Assembly: GCF_904846235.1 (NCBI RefSeq) | Contig: NZ_CAJGZN010000005.1 | Location: forward strand, 62,001-126,000 | DNA: 64,000 nucleotides | Direction of reading: 5' to 3' | Source: Psychrobacter immobilis | Lineage (GTDB): Bacteria > Pseudomonadota > Gammaproteobacteria > Pseudomonadales > Moraxellaceae | Shown: in pieces, positions 56,030-64,000 of the stretch | Position numbering within the stretch: position 1 is the first letter of the stretch | Layout: every line of letters begins with the position of its first letter | Notes under the pieces: generated by a model | Seen by the model: only the letters and a program-made list of their open reading frames with translations | Told to the model about the DNA's origin: nothing | Database searches by the model: none | Made by a program: the position numbers and the translations under genes

Positions 56030-57538
56030 CTATCTATGACTCACTTGTATTTCGGCAAATGTGCCATCTGGCATCTCTTCAATAATGATGCCTTCTGGCT
56101 CTTTTAAGAGAAACAATGCAAAGAATCCAACCACTGCTGTCGCGGCAATTACAAAGAAAAACACTTGATAAGACACCAGGCTCAACACCGTTAAATACAC
56201 CACTGATCCAACATTGCCATACGCGCCTGTCATCCCTGCAAACTGCCCTGTCATACTGCGTTTGATCAGAGGAAGCACTGCAAAAACAGCACCCTCACCT
56301 GCTTGTACAAAGAATGAGCAAAACATTGTGATTAACAATGCTAATGCCAGTGGCCACGTTGAGTCAAGGAAGCCCATTAATAGATACCCGATGGCCAAAC
56401 CAGCTGTCAAAATCAACAAAGTAATTTTGCGACCAAACTTATCACTGAGCCAACCGCCACCTGGGCGTGACATGAGATTCATAAAGGCATAGCTCGATGC
56501 CAATACCCCTGCCATTACAATCGATAAACTAAAAGTTTCTTGGTAAAACAAAGGAAGCATCGACACGACGGCAAGCTCTGAGCCGAACGTAGCAAAATAC
56601 AAAATATTTAAAATACCTACTTGCTTAAAATCATAACGATGCGCCACTGGTACAGGCGTGGTGAAAACCTCTTTATTAAAGCGGTAGCTACTAATAAACT
56701 CGTAAACATACAGTATCGCAAGGCCGATATAGACCATGGTGACACTAGACTGGCTCAGCAAGCTCACACCATCAGGTGATAGTTTCCACGCCAATAGGGC
56801 CAATGCCAAATACATAGGCAGTTTAAAAACCATCATTAACCAAAAATCACCTGATGACGTCACCATCATGGCACCTGATTTTTTGGGTTTAAAATAAGTA
56901 GCCCCTTTGGGTGTATTACGCGCCATCTTATAAAAAATGATGCTATAAATCGCCATCACTACCCCTGACGTGGCTGTTGCATAACGCCACCCTTCATCAC
57001 CACCGAACACTGCTGCGGCACCAATCGCGATAGTCGGCAATAACAGTGCCGCTGCTGCTGAGCCGAAATTACCCCACCCCCCATAAATACCCTCAGCCGT
57101 CCCTAATTCATTGGTTGGAAACCAATCACTCATCAAACGGATACCCACCACAAAGCCTGCACCCACAAAACCCAGTAAAAACCGAGACAGTGCCAAGGTG
57201 TTGTAATCCTGCGCGAACGCAAAGGTAAAACAAGGAATAGCACCAATGGCTAAAATGGCAGTATAAACAATACGAGGGCCAAAACGGTCTGTCAGCATCC
57301 CGATAATCACGCGGGCCGGAATAGTCAATGCCACGTTTAAAATGAGTAGTGTTTTGACTTGGTCTTTACTCAGATTGAGCGTTTCTCCAATCGCTGATAA
57401 AAATGGTGCATGGTTAAACCATACAAAAAAGGTAAGGAAAAATGCCATCCAACCTAAATGAAGGATTTTATTTTTACCCGTAAATGACAAAACATTAAGC
57501 TTGTCTTTACTAGATGCAACGGGGGCTGATGATGACAT
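56030..57538 (-). CDS. narK: Nitrate/nitrite MFS transporter (NarK/NasA type)
   Basis: 502-aa twelve-helix MFS nitrate transporter. Signatures: FFVWFNHAPFLSAI after helix 1, TIPARVIIGMLTDRFGPRI (nitrate-site Arg in helix 2 and loop 2-3), AEGIYGGWGNFGSAAAA (nitrate signature in helix 5) and GGGWLSDKFGRK. ATG 57538 is chosen since GAGGAAG lies six bases upstream; the longer frame from 57652 adds a leader unlike the family. First gene of the leftward nitrate operon. Confidence 0.92.
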   Translation of the reverse strand: MSSSAPVASSKDKLNVLSFTGKNKILHLGWMAFFLTFFVWFNHAPFLSAIGETLNLSKDQVKTLLILNVALTIPARVIIGMLTDRFGPRIVYTAILAIGAIPCFTFAFAQDYNTLALSRFLLGFVGAGFVVGIRLMSDWFPTNELGTAEGIYGGWGNFGSAAAALLLPTIAIGAAAVFGGDEGWRYATATSGVVMAIYSIIFYKMARNTPKGATYFKPKKSGAMMVTSSGDFWLMMVFKLPMYLALALLAWKLSPDGVSLLSQSSVTMVYIGLAILYVYEFISSYRFNKEVFTTPVPVAHRYDFKQVGILNILYFATFGSELAVVSMLPLFYQETFSLSIVMAGVLASSYAFMNLMSRPGGGWLSDKFGRKITLLILTAGLAIGYLLMGFLDSTWPLALALLITMFCSFFVQAGEGAVFAVLPLIKRSMTGQFAGMTGAYGNVGSVVYLTVLSLVSYQVFFFVIAATAVVGFFALFLLKEPEGIIIEEMPDGTFAEIQVSHR

Positions 57539-58179
57539 AGGCAACTTCCTCAAATGATTAACTTCAGGGTTCTGACAACGTACTAAAGGTACTAAGTGTT
57601 CAAAAAATGCAGTATTCAAATATGATAAGTAGCAATGTTTCAAGCAGTGCAATGGTTATGCCAGTTATTTGTGTACGCTGCCAGATCCATATAAAGATCA
57701 GCACTCGTTAATTATCCAAGCGCCTTTACTGGTGGGTCTATAACCATCACCACACCTGACACTTATGCTAATAAAGCATTAATAAAGCAGATTTAAAACA
57801 CTCCATCAGCCTCCCTTATAAACAGCAATAACATCCAACTTGGGGCACAGCAGTAACTATTTTGGTGCATTAATTTTTGATATCGCTGTCATTAACAATC
57901 GTGCTCACCCTGATTTTTGGCAAATAGCAACGCTAATCATGCTGACATAAAAACCTTAGTATATAAGCGACTGGTCTCGATACGGCATACCTTTATGCCT
58001 AATAGCAACGCGCAAAAACCTAGCTAATCGAAGTGCTCTGGCATGATTATTGAATACTCTGTAATAGTAGGTATTAAATGCTGTTTATCAGCTGTTGTTG
58101 AGAGACGGAGCCGTTTATAGCGTGATAAAAAAATAAACGATGTCCGCATTCAACCAGCCCCATTACTAAGGACAGACGC
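57539..58179. other. Divergent promoter region of the nitrate assimilation genes
   Basis: 641 AT-rich bases between narK and nirB with no gene. It must hold promoters for both operons. TGGCATG-N4-TTGAA at 58039-58054 has the spacing of a sigma-54 promoter but lacks the GC of the -12 element, so it is weak. No clear NtrC dyad could be read. Confidence 0.5.
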
Positions 58180-60780
58180 ATGATTAGCACTGCATTGAAC
58201 ACAGAAAACAAAGGCAATTTAGTGGTGATTGGCAACGGTATGGTCGGTCATCACTTTATTGAACGAGCAATTGAGCAAGGACTGCACCAGCAATTTGACA
58301 TTCATGTATTTGCTGAAGAAGACCGCCCTGCTTATGACCGTGTTTATTTGTCGAGCTACTTTGAACATAAAGATGCCAGTAAGCTGAACCTAGTAGATTT
58401 AACGGCTTACGAATTATCAAAAGTTAATTTGCATTTGAATCAGTGCATTGTAGATATCGATTCGGCCAGACAGCGTATTACTACTGAGGCAGGCGAGATT
58501 ATTGAGTACTCTGAGTTGGTGCTAGCGACGGGCTCATATCCTTTTGTGCCGCCCATCCCAGGCCGCGAGCATCCGCACTGCCACGTATACCGTACCATTG
58601 CAGATTTAGATGAGATTCTAGCGATTGCTGAGCTACCCACTGTCAAAAAAGGCGTGGTGGTTGGTGGTGGCTTACTGGGGCTTGAGGCCGCAAAAGCGCT
58701 CGTGACGCTAGGGCTTGATACCTATGTGGTCGAGTTCGCACCGCAATTGATGGGCGTTCAGCTTGATGCCGCTGGTGGTGAGATCTTAAAGCGTAAAATA
58801 GAAGCACTGGGTGTCAAAGTACTGACAGGCAAAAACACCAAAGAGATTCTGTCTAATACTGCACGCAACTCTGATGACACTAGCAGTGATGGTCAACATT
58901 TAACCATGCAGTTTACAGATGGCACCTCTCTAACGACTGATATGATTGTGTTTAGCGCTGGTATTAGACCGCAAGACGGTCTCATTAAAAACAATCCCGA
59001 ATGCGGTATCGAAATGGGCGGGCGTGGTGGCATCTTGATCAATGAGCAATGTCGCACCAATGTAGATCATGTTTATGCCGTAGGCGAATGCGCAGTATGG
59101 GACAATAAAGTATTTGGTCTGGTAGCTCCCGGTTACAACATGGCCAGTATCTGTGCCGCGCAAATCGCTGGTGATAGCAAACAGATATTTACGGGTGCTG
59201 ACATGAGCACCAAGTTAAAACTGATGGGTGTGGATGTAGGCAGTATTGGCGACGCACATGGCTCAAGTGAAGGCAGCTTAAGCTACCTGTATCAGAACCC
59301 TGCTGAGGGAATTTATAAAAAACTGGTCACCACACCAGATAACAAACGATTGCTTGGCGCTGTATTGGTAGGCGACACCGAAGACTATAACAACCTATTG
59401 CAATTATATTTAAATGACATTGACCTACCCGCACACCCAGAAAGCCTGATATTACCCAATGTCGAAAAACCCGTGATGGGCATCGACAATCTGCCAGATA
59501 CCGCCACGATTTGTTCTTGTTATAACGTGACCAAAGGTGCTATCTGCTCAGCCGTCGAAAACGGCGCATACTCCGTCAGCGATGTAAAAACCATGACCAG
59601 TGCTGGTAGTGGCTGTGGCGGCTGTGCCCCTATGGTCAAAGATACGGTCAGCTATCAACTCACCGCCATGGGCTTTGAAGTAAACAATGACTTGTGTGAG
59701 CACTTTGCTTACTCTCGTCAAGATTTATATAGCTTGATTCGCGTGCACGGTATCAAAACCTTTGATGAATTACTAACTGAACATGGTAGCGGTCATGGTT
59801 GTGAGATATGTAAACCAACGGTCGCCTCTATTTTGGCATCGTGCTGGAATGACTACGTACTCAAGACTGAGCTGACACCACTACAGGACAGTAACGATTA
59901 CTACTTAGGTAACATCCAAAAAGACGGCACTTATTCCGTCGTACCGCGTGTGCCGGGCGGTGAAATTACTGCAGACAAGCTCATCGTACTGGGTCAAGTG
60001 GCGAAGCAGTTTAATTTATACACTAAAATCACTGGTGGGATGCGGGTCGATCTGTTTGGCGCACGCATGGAGCAATTGCCTGATATTTGGACGCAACTGG
60101 TGCAAGCAGGCTTTGAGACTGGCCATGCCTATGGTAAATCTTTACGTACCGTGAAATCTTGTATCGGTAATAACTGGTGCCGCTACGGCGTCGATGACAG
60201 CATTGGCCTCGCCTTGAGATTAGAAGATCGTTACAAAGGCGTGCGCTCGCCGCACAAAATCAAGATGGGTGTGTCAGGCTGTATGCGCGAATGTGCTGAG
60301 GCGCAAAGTAAAGACTTTGGCATGATTGCGACTGAAAACGGCTGGAATTTATTTGTCTGTGGTAATGGCGGTATTACCCCGCGTCATGGTGAGCTGTTCG
60401 CCACCGATCTGGATACCGAAACCATGGTCAAATACATCGACCGCATCATTATGTTCTATATCAAAACAGCGGACAAGCTACAGCGCACCTCAAAGTGGCG
60501 TGAAAGCTTAGATGGCGGGCTTGATTATCTAAAAGCCGTCATTATCGAAGACAGTTTGGGCATAGCAGATGAGCTCGAAGCACAAATGCAATTATTGGTC
60601 GACAATTACGTGTGTGAGTGGGCAGCGACGATTAATGACACCGAAAAACTCAAACGTTTCCGTCATTTTGTAAACAGTGAGAAAGGCGATGATAATGTCG
60701 TTTTCGTGACTGATCGTGAGCAGATTCGCCCAGCGACTGATGCGGAAAAAGCAACCATCAACCTGGTTGAATTGGCCTAG
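58180..60780 (+). CDS. nirB: NirB, NAD(P)H-dependent nitrite reductase large subunit
   Basis: 866-aa assimilatory nitrite reductase that reduces nitrite to ammonium. Order: FAD/NAD domains (VVIGNGMVGHHFIE, VVGGGLLGLEAAKAL), BFD-like [2Fe-2S] (CSCYNVTKGAI, GSGCGGCAP, then CEICKPT), ferredoxin-like half domain, and the siroheme/4Fe-4S domain with SCIGNNWCRYG and GVSGCMRECAEAQ. All cluster cysteines are present. AAGGAC precedes ATG 58180. Divergent from narK; followed by nirD. Confidence 0.96.
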   Translation: MISTALNTENKGNLVVIGNGMVGHHFIERAIEQGLHQQFDIHVFAEEDRPAYDRVYLSSYFEHKDASKLNLVDLTAYELSKVNLHLNQCIVDIDSARQRITTEAGEIIEYSELVLATGSYPFVPPIPGREHPHCHVYRTIADLDEILAIAELPTVKKGVVVGGGLLGLEAAKALVTLGLDTYVVEFAPQLMGVQLDAAGGEILKRKIEALGVKVLTGKNTKEILSNTARNSDDTSSDGQHLTMQFTDGTSLTTDMIVFSAGIRPQDGLIKNNPECGIEMGGRGGILINEQCRTNVDHVYAVGECAVWDNKVFGLVAPGYNMASICAAQIAGDSKQIFTGADMSTKLKLMGVDVGSIGDAHGSSEGSLSYLYQNPAEGIYKKLVTTPDNKRLLGAVLVGDTEDYNNLLQLYLNDIDLPAHPESLILPNVEKPVMGIDNLPDTATICSCYNVTKGAICSAVENGAYSVSDVKTMTSAGSGCGGCAPMVKDTVSYQLTAMGFEVNNDLCEHFAYSRQDLYSLIRVHGIKTFDELLTEHGSGHGCEICKPTVASILASCWNDYVLKTELTPLQDSNDYYLGNIQKDGTYSVVPRVPGGEITADKLIVLGQVAKQFNLYTKITGGMRVDLFGARMEQLPDIWTQLVQAGFETGHAYGKSLRTVKSCIGNNWCRYGVDDSIGLALRLEDRYKGVRSPHKIKMGVSGCMRECAEAQSKDFGMIATENGWNLFVCGNGGITPRHGELFATDLDTETMVKYIDRIIMFYIKTADKLQRTSKWRESLDGGLDYLKAVIIEDSLGIADELEAQMQLLVDNYVCEWAATINDTEKLKRFRHFVNSEKGDDNVVFVTDREQIRPATDAEKATINLVELA

Positions 60781-60959
60781 CCAATGATGAGTGCCTTGTT
60801 TGTTATCACAACAAGCAAGGTGCTGTTTTTTCCACTCATGTTTTTAGACTCAAGTTTTACGACTCATTTTTCTCAAATCATGTTTTGCAAATTGCAGCTT
60901 ATCACTCACGATTTATCATTCATACAGAGCAATATTATCATCACTAAGGATACCGCCTC

Positions 60960-61310
60960 ATGAACCAACAGACTATTTGTACACTTGACGATATCATTCC
61001 TGAAACCGGTGTCTGCGCCCTGATAGATGGCAAACAAATTGCTATCTTTCGTACCAAAGAGAACGATTTATTTGCTCTTGATAACTACGATCCATTCAGT
61101 CAAGCCAATGTACTGTCACGGGGGTTGATTGGTGGAACCACGATTACAGATGATACAGGAACAGCAAAAGAAGTGCTTTATGTGGCCTCGCCCATCTATA
61201 AACAACGCTTTAACCTAGCTACTGGCCAGTGTTTAGATGATGAGAGTATTGTGCTCAATACTTATAAATTCAAACTTGATGGGAATAATGTGGTGGCAAA
61301 CTACGAATAA
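60960..61310 (+). CDS. nirD: NirD, nitrite reductase small subunit
   Basis: 116-aa Rieske-fold subunit of nitrite reductase. TGVCALIDGKQIAIF and LFALDNYDPFSQANVLSRG are typical NirD. As in NirD generally, the Rieske Cys-His ligands are absent, so it binds no cluster. AAGGAT precedes ATG 60960. It follows nirB by 179 bases, with a hairpin-prone stretch between, and likely shares its transcript. Confidence 0.93.
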   Translation: MNQQTICTLDDIIPETGVCALIDGKQIAIFRTKENDLFALDNYDPFSQANVLSRGLIGGTTITDDTGTAKEVLYVASPIYKQRFNLATGQCLDDESIVLNTYKFKLDGNNVVANYE

Positions 61311-61366
61311 TAAGCGACGTTATCTCTAATTTGATATGCCATTAATAATTGCTGTATTAATCTAAG

Positions 61367-61404
61367 ACATCCTTTGATTCTGAGATTCAAAGGATGTTTT
61401 ATTT
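61367..61404. terminator. Terminator after nirD
   Basis: ACATCCTTTGA (61367-61377) pairs with TCAAAGGATGT (61387-61397), followed by TTTATTTTT. It also lies between convergent genes and may serve both. Confidence 0.8.
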
Positions 61405-61449
61405 TTGACAATTACGCTGAAACACCGTGATCTATGATTTTCAAAATAC

Positions 61450-62277
61450 TTACCCAAACTGAAAAGCTGACAATTGCGTTTTTAGCACTTGCTGGGAGTA
61501 AGTCTTTTGGCCTTTATCACGTCCTGCTGCACCCACCGCTATCATAAGCGGTAACAAATGCTCTTCTGCCCCTAACGGATGTGAGTCAAGCGCATGAGGA
61601 GCATTTTTCCAATTAGCCAAGGCCGTGAGTCGTTTATTCGAATCTGCTGATTCTACAGTGTTCGTTAGCCATTCATCAAAACGCTCTGACGGTTCAGTAA
61701 AACTGGTATCGCCATAACCGCGCATATTATGAAAGCTCATGCCGCTACCGATGATTAGCACACCCTCTGTACGCAATGACGCCAATGCCTGACCAGCAGC
61801 CAAATGCGCTTGTGGGTCTAAATCATGACGCAGGGATAGTTGGACCACTGGAATATCCGCCTCAGGGAACATTAGCTTGAGCGGTATAAATACCCCGTGA
61901 TCAAACCCACGCTCCGCATCTTGTTTATTGCTTACCCCTGCCTCTGTCAGTAGACTACTGACTTTCTCCGCCAATGCTGGTGCGCCTGAGGCTGGATAAG
62001 TCAAACTGTAAGTATGTTCAGGAAAGCCATAATAATCATAAATGAGATCAGGTTGCTTACTAGCGGTGATACTAAATTCAGCTGTCTGCCAATGTGCACT
62101 AATGATTAAGATAGCCTTTGGTCGCTCAGGCAAACGAGCAGAAATGCTCTTTAAAAACGTTGCCATCTCATACCACGTATCCGCTGGTTGCCAATCCATG
62201 AAAAAGCACGGCCCTGCACCATGCGGTATAAACAATACAGGCTGGCTAACTGACTCATTAGATAGAAGTGTTATCAT
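61450..62277 (-). CDS. DODA-type (class III extradiol) dioxygenase family protein, YgiD-like
   Basis: 275-aa LigB-superfamily protein. Metal-site histidines: IPHGAGP, ISAHWQ, FDHGVFIPL and HPLGAEEHLLPL, as in the DODA/YgiD group that cleaves catechols such as L-DOPA. AAGGGG precedes ATG 62277. The DoxX gene follows upstream on the same strand (62366-62812), a frequent pairing, so a joint transcript with DoxX first is likely. Confidence 0.88.
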   Translation of the reverse strand: MITLLSNESVSQPVLFIPHGAGPCFFMDWQPADTWYEMATFLKSISARLPERPKAILIISAHWQTAEFSITASKQPDLIYDYYGFPEHTYSLTYPASGAPALAEKVSSLLTEAGVSNKQDAERGFDHGVFIPLKLMFPEADIPVVQLSLRHDLDPQAHLAAGQALASLRTEGVLIIGSGMSFHNMRGYGDTSFTEPSERFDEWLTNTVESADSNKRLTALANWKNAPHALDSHPLGAEEHLLPLMIAVGAAGRDKGQKTYSQQVLKTQLSAFQFG

Positions 62278-62365
62278 GGCTTTCCCCTTGTTGCTTTTCT
62301 TAAATGGCTCTAATTAAACAGCTTTATTCACGAAAATTGAATAAAGCTATTTACAACTATAAAAC

Positions 62366-62812
62366 CTATCCTAATTTTTCTGACAATACCTTATCCATAC
62401 TGAAGGAACCGCCACCTTGGATGGCTAGAGCAAGCGAAGCCACCATCAATGTTAGCGCGTATTCATAACCACCATTATCAGCGAACAGCCCATTACTGAT
62501 ATGGACAGAAAAAATAGCCACCAACATGGTAAAAGCTGCGGCTAAAGCGGCCGGTCTGGTTAGCAAACCTAATACCATAGCCAGACCACCGAAGAACTCA
62601 GCACCGCCTGCGAGTATTGCCATCAGGTAGCCAGGCTCCATACCCATACTGCTTAACCATTGAGCCGTACCTGCCAGTCCGTTACCACCGAACCAACCAA
62701 ATAATTTTTGGGCGCCATGGGCTGCTAAAATTAGGCCAACGGGTACACGAAGAACTAAGGCCGCTGCTCCAGCTTTTGATGTCAAAATAGTATTTAATAG
62801 TGATGATTTCAT
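62366..62812 (-). CDS. DoxX-family membrane protein
   Basis: 148-aa protein with four membrane helices. VLRVPVGLILAAHGAQKLFGWFGG is the DoxX signature, followed by LMAILAGGAEFFGGLAMVLGL. Family members are linked to redox-active membrane complexes and quinone-related oxidation. GAGTGAG precedes ATG 62812. It precedes the dioxygenase on the same strand (88-base gap) and is divergent from the LysR at 62974. Confidence 0.9.
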   Translation of the reverse strand: MKSSLLNTILTSKAGAAALVLRVPVGLILAAHGAQKLFGWFGGNGLAGTAQWLSSMGMEPGYLMAILAGGAEFFGGLAMVLGLLTRPAALAAAFTMLVAIFSVHISNGLFADNGGYEYALTLMVASLALAIQGGGSFSMDKVLSEKLG

Positions 62813-62973
62813 TGATGCTCACTCCATAACGTATGATTAGAATAAATAGTGTCGAAAATGATATAGGCACACTTTACTATCAACGCTATAAAAGAGTAAG
62901 ATCAGTTATATTGAATAATTATCAACATACTGTTTATAATGGATTTGATATCGAGAGAATTATAGGGACAGAT

Positions 62974-63882
62974 ATGGATAGAATCGATGCCATGCGTGCT
63001 TTTGTCGCGGTAGTGACAGAAGGCAGCTTTAGTAAGGCGGCAATTACGATGCAGCTCTCGCCGCAGCTAGTAAGCAAGTATGTAGCAAAGCTAGAGGAGG
63101 AACTACATACTCGCCTGCTCAACCGTACTACACGCAAAGTCAGCCTGACAGAAGCTGGCAGTCAATACTTTACACACGCGCAGCAGATTTTATTGAGTAT
63201 TGATGAGATGGCATCGCAGTTAGGCGGCTTACAGCAGCATCCCAAAGGCGTCCTGCGCATCAGTGCGCCCGTCTCCTTTGCCTTAAAGCATATGGCAAAA
63301 CTCATCACTGATTTTCAGGAGCGCTATCCGTCAGTTACCGTTGATCTGCAGTTGAGTGATCGAAAAGTAGATATCGTTGAAGAAGGGTTTGATATTGCCC
63401 TGCGTATCGGACAGCTCCAAAGCTCATCGCTTATCGCCAAGCAGATTGCTCCGATTCGCGTGGTGCTATGCGCCTCGCCTGAGTACCTCAAAGCTCATGG
63501 CACCCCTAAGCAACTTGAGGATTTAGAGTCGCATCGCTATTTGCATTATAGCTATATGAATGTAGAAACTAAGGGTCAAATCTACAAATACCTAAAGACC
63601 AAACAATTCAAAGAACGTAGCGTTTTCCATAGTAATAATGGTGACGTACTCGTTGAAGCAGCTATTGCAGGCGGAGGATTGATATTACAGCCAACTTTTA
63701 TTGCTAGCGAAGCATTAAGTACTGGTAAGTTGGTTGTAGTGTTGCCAGAATATGAACCTAGCCCTTTGGGGTTGTATGCAGTCTATGCCCATAGAAAACT
63801 ACTACCTCACAAAGTCAGATGCTTTATCGACTTTATGACCAACTACTATCGCACGCCGCCGTATTGGGATGAGAATATATAG
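62974..63882 (+). CDS. LysR-family regulator, probable regulator of doxX-dioxygenase
   Basis: 302-aa LysR: MDRIDAMRAFVAVVTEGSFSKA then LSPQLVSKYVAKLEEEL form the HTH, and VVLCASPEYLKAHGTP marks the effector domain. ATG 62974 has AGGGA six bases upstream; the longer frame from 62833 would extend into the promoter. Divergent to the doxX/dioxygenase pair, its likely target. Confidence 0.9.
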   Translation: MDRIDAMRAFVAVVTEGSFSKAAITMQLSPQLVSKYVAKLEEELHTRLLNRTTRKVSLTEAGSQYFTHAQQILLSIDEMASQLGGLQQHPKGVLRISAPVSFALKHMAKLITDFQERYPSVTVDLQLSDRKVDIVEEGFDIALRIGQLQSSSLIAKQIAPIRVVLCASPEYLKAHGTPKQLEDLESHRYLHYSYMNVETKGQIYKYLKTKQFKERSVFHSNNGDVLVEAAIAGGGLILQPTFIASEALSTGKLVVVLPEYEPSPLGLYAVYAHRKLLPHKVRCFIDFMTNYYRTPPYWDENI

Positions 63883-63903
63883 CTCTAAATATAGAGAAAT
63901 AAA

Positions 63904-63934
63904 AAAGCCACGACACATTATGTATCGTAGCTTT
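63904..63934. terminator. Bidirectional terminator between LysR and the next leftward gene
   Basis: AAGC-ACGA-ACA pairs with TGT-TCGT-GCTT (single mismatched bases between blocks), with an A-run on the left that gives a T-run on the minus strand. Confidence 0.5.
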
Positions 63935-63969
63935 CGGTTCAAGCAAACTTAAGCGATCTAATTTGACGA

Positions 63970-64000
63970 TTAGATCCAACCTTCTTCTAATAGGTGCTCA
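63970..64000 (-). CDS. C-terminal end of a leftward gene cut by the window edge
   Basis: The minus strand frame from the edge reads EHLLEEGWI then TAA (63970-63972). Placement next to a shared terminator suits a gene end. Too short to identify. Confidence 0.3.
   Translation of the reverse strand, partial: EHLLEEGWI

Noticed and set aside
57539..57652. 38-residue N-terminal extension of the nitrate transporter
   Set aside because: A strong Shine-Dalgarno directly precedes ATG 57538 and the extension is not family-like.
58039..58054. Sigma-54-like TGGCATG-N4-TTGAA before nirB
   Set aside because: Spacing fits but the -12 GC, the most conserved part, is missing. Kept only as a weak note.
1..64000. 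tRNA, rRNA, CRISPR array, prophage or replication origin
   Set aside because: None was recognised by eye in either strand. A tRNA or covariance search would be needed to exclude small RNAs.

Overview
The window reads as an AT-leaning gammaproteobacterial chromosome segment, most likely Psychrobacter or a close relative in the Moraxellaceae. This is inferred from the gene repertoire and protein flavour (pqqBCDE, a cop cluster, nas/nir genes linked to a PP2C-kinase fusion, many LysR regulators). No rRNA or tRNA is present to confirm it. Gene density is high and most coding sequences carry a clear Shine-Dalgarno, which was used to correct several starts.

Layout. 1-4.2 kb: the pqqB(partial)-C-D-E operon for the PQQ cofactor, translationally coupled to an M19 dipeptidase. 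4.3-11.7 kb: LysR/target pairs (2-oxoglutarate oxygenase, NfsB nitroreductase, a degenerate periplasmic metallo-beta-lactamase-fold protein), a DUF1624 membrane protein and a GNAT. 11.8-16.1 kb: a gene matching the DMSP lyase DddP at every metal-binding position, beside an EamA transporter, a divergent LysR and a nitrilase-family hydrolase. 16.2-22.7 kb: a redox-enzyme zone (HCCA isomerase-like, two SDRs, an MDR, a YgiN-like monooxygenase, an HxlR regulator) scarred by an IS5-family element, a 170-bp MITE-like element and three gene remnants. 22.9-29.2 kb: a histidine kinase with a double-receiver partner, a class C beta-lactamase and a periplasmic acetamidase/formamidase-family protein. 29.4-34.6 kb: MFS exporter, MocR regulator, EamA transporter and M14 carboxypeptidase.

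34.8-45.2 kb is a copper-resistance island: CopR/CopS-type two-component system, a frameshifted small periplasmic gene, an intact IS200/IS605 element (TnpA plus TnpB) inserted in the middle, a Met-rich periplasmic peptide, a cytochrome c, a DUF411 lipoprotein, CopA, CopB with 42-bp Met/His repeats, and a DUF305 membrane protein. Three CusR-like palindromes lie in its promoters, and a perfect match to the same consensus precedes the distant acetamidase gene.

45.3-47.6 kb: Old Yellow Enzyme with a divergent LysR. 47.7-61.3 kb: a complete nitrate assimilation locus. NarK-type transporter, PP2C/Ser-Thr kinase, FAD reductase and nitrate reductase run leftward, followed by CobA (siroheme precursor methylation); NirB and NirD run rightward from the shared 640-bp divergent region. 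61.4-64 kb: a DODA-type dioxygenase, DoxX and a LysR, then the tail of a leftward gene at the edge.

The strongest leads are the DddP cluster, the putative copper-box regulon reaching the acetamidase, the single-base A-tract frameshift in the copper island, and the kinase/phosphatase fusion inside the nitrate operon.
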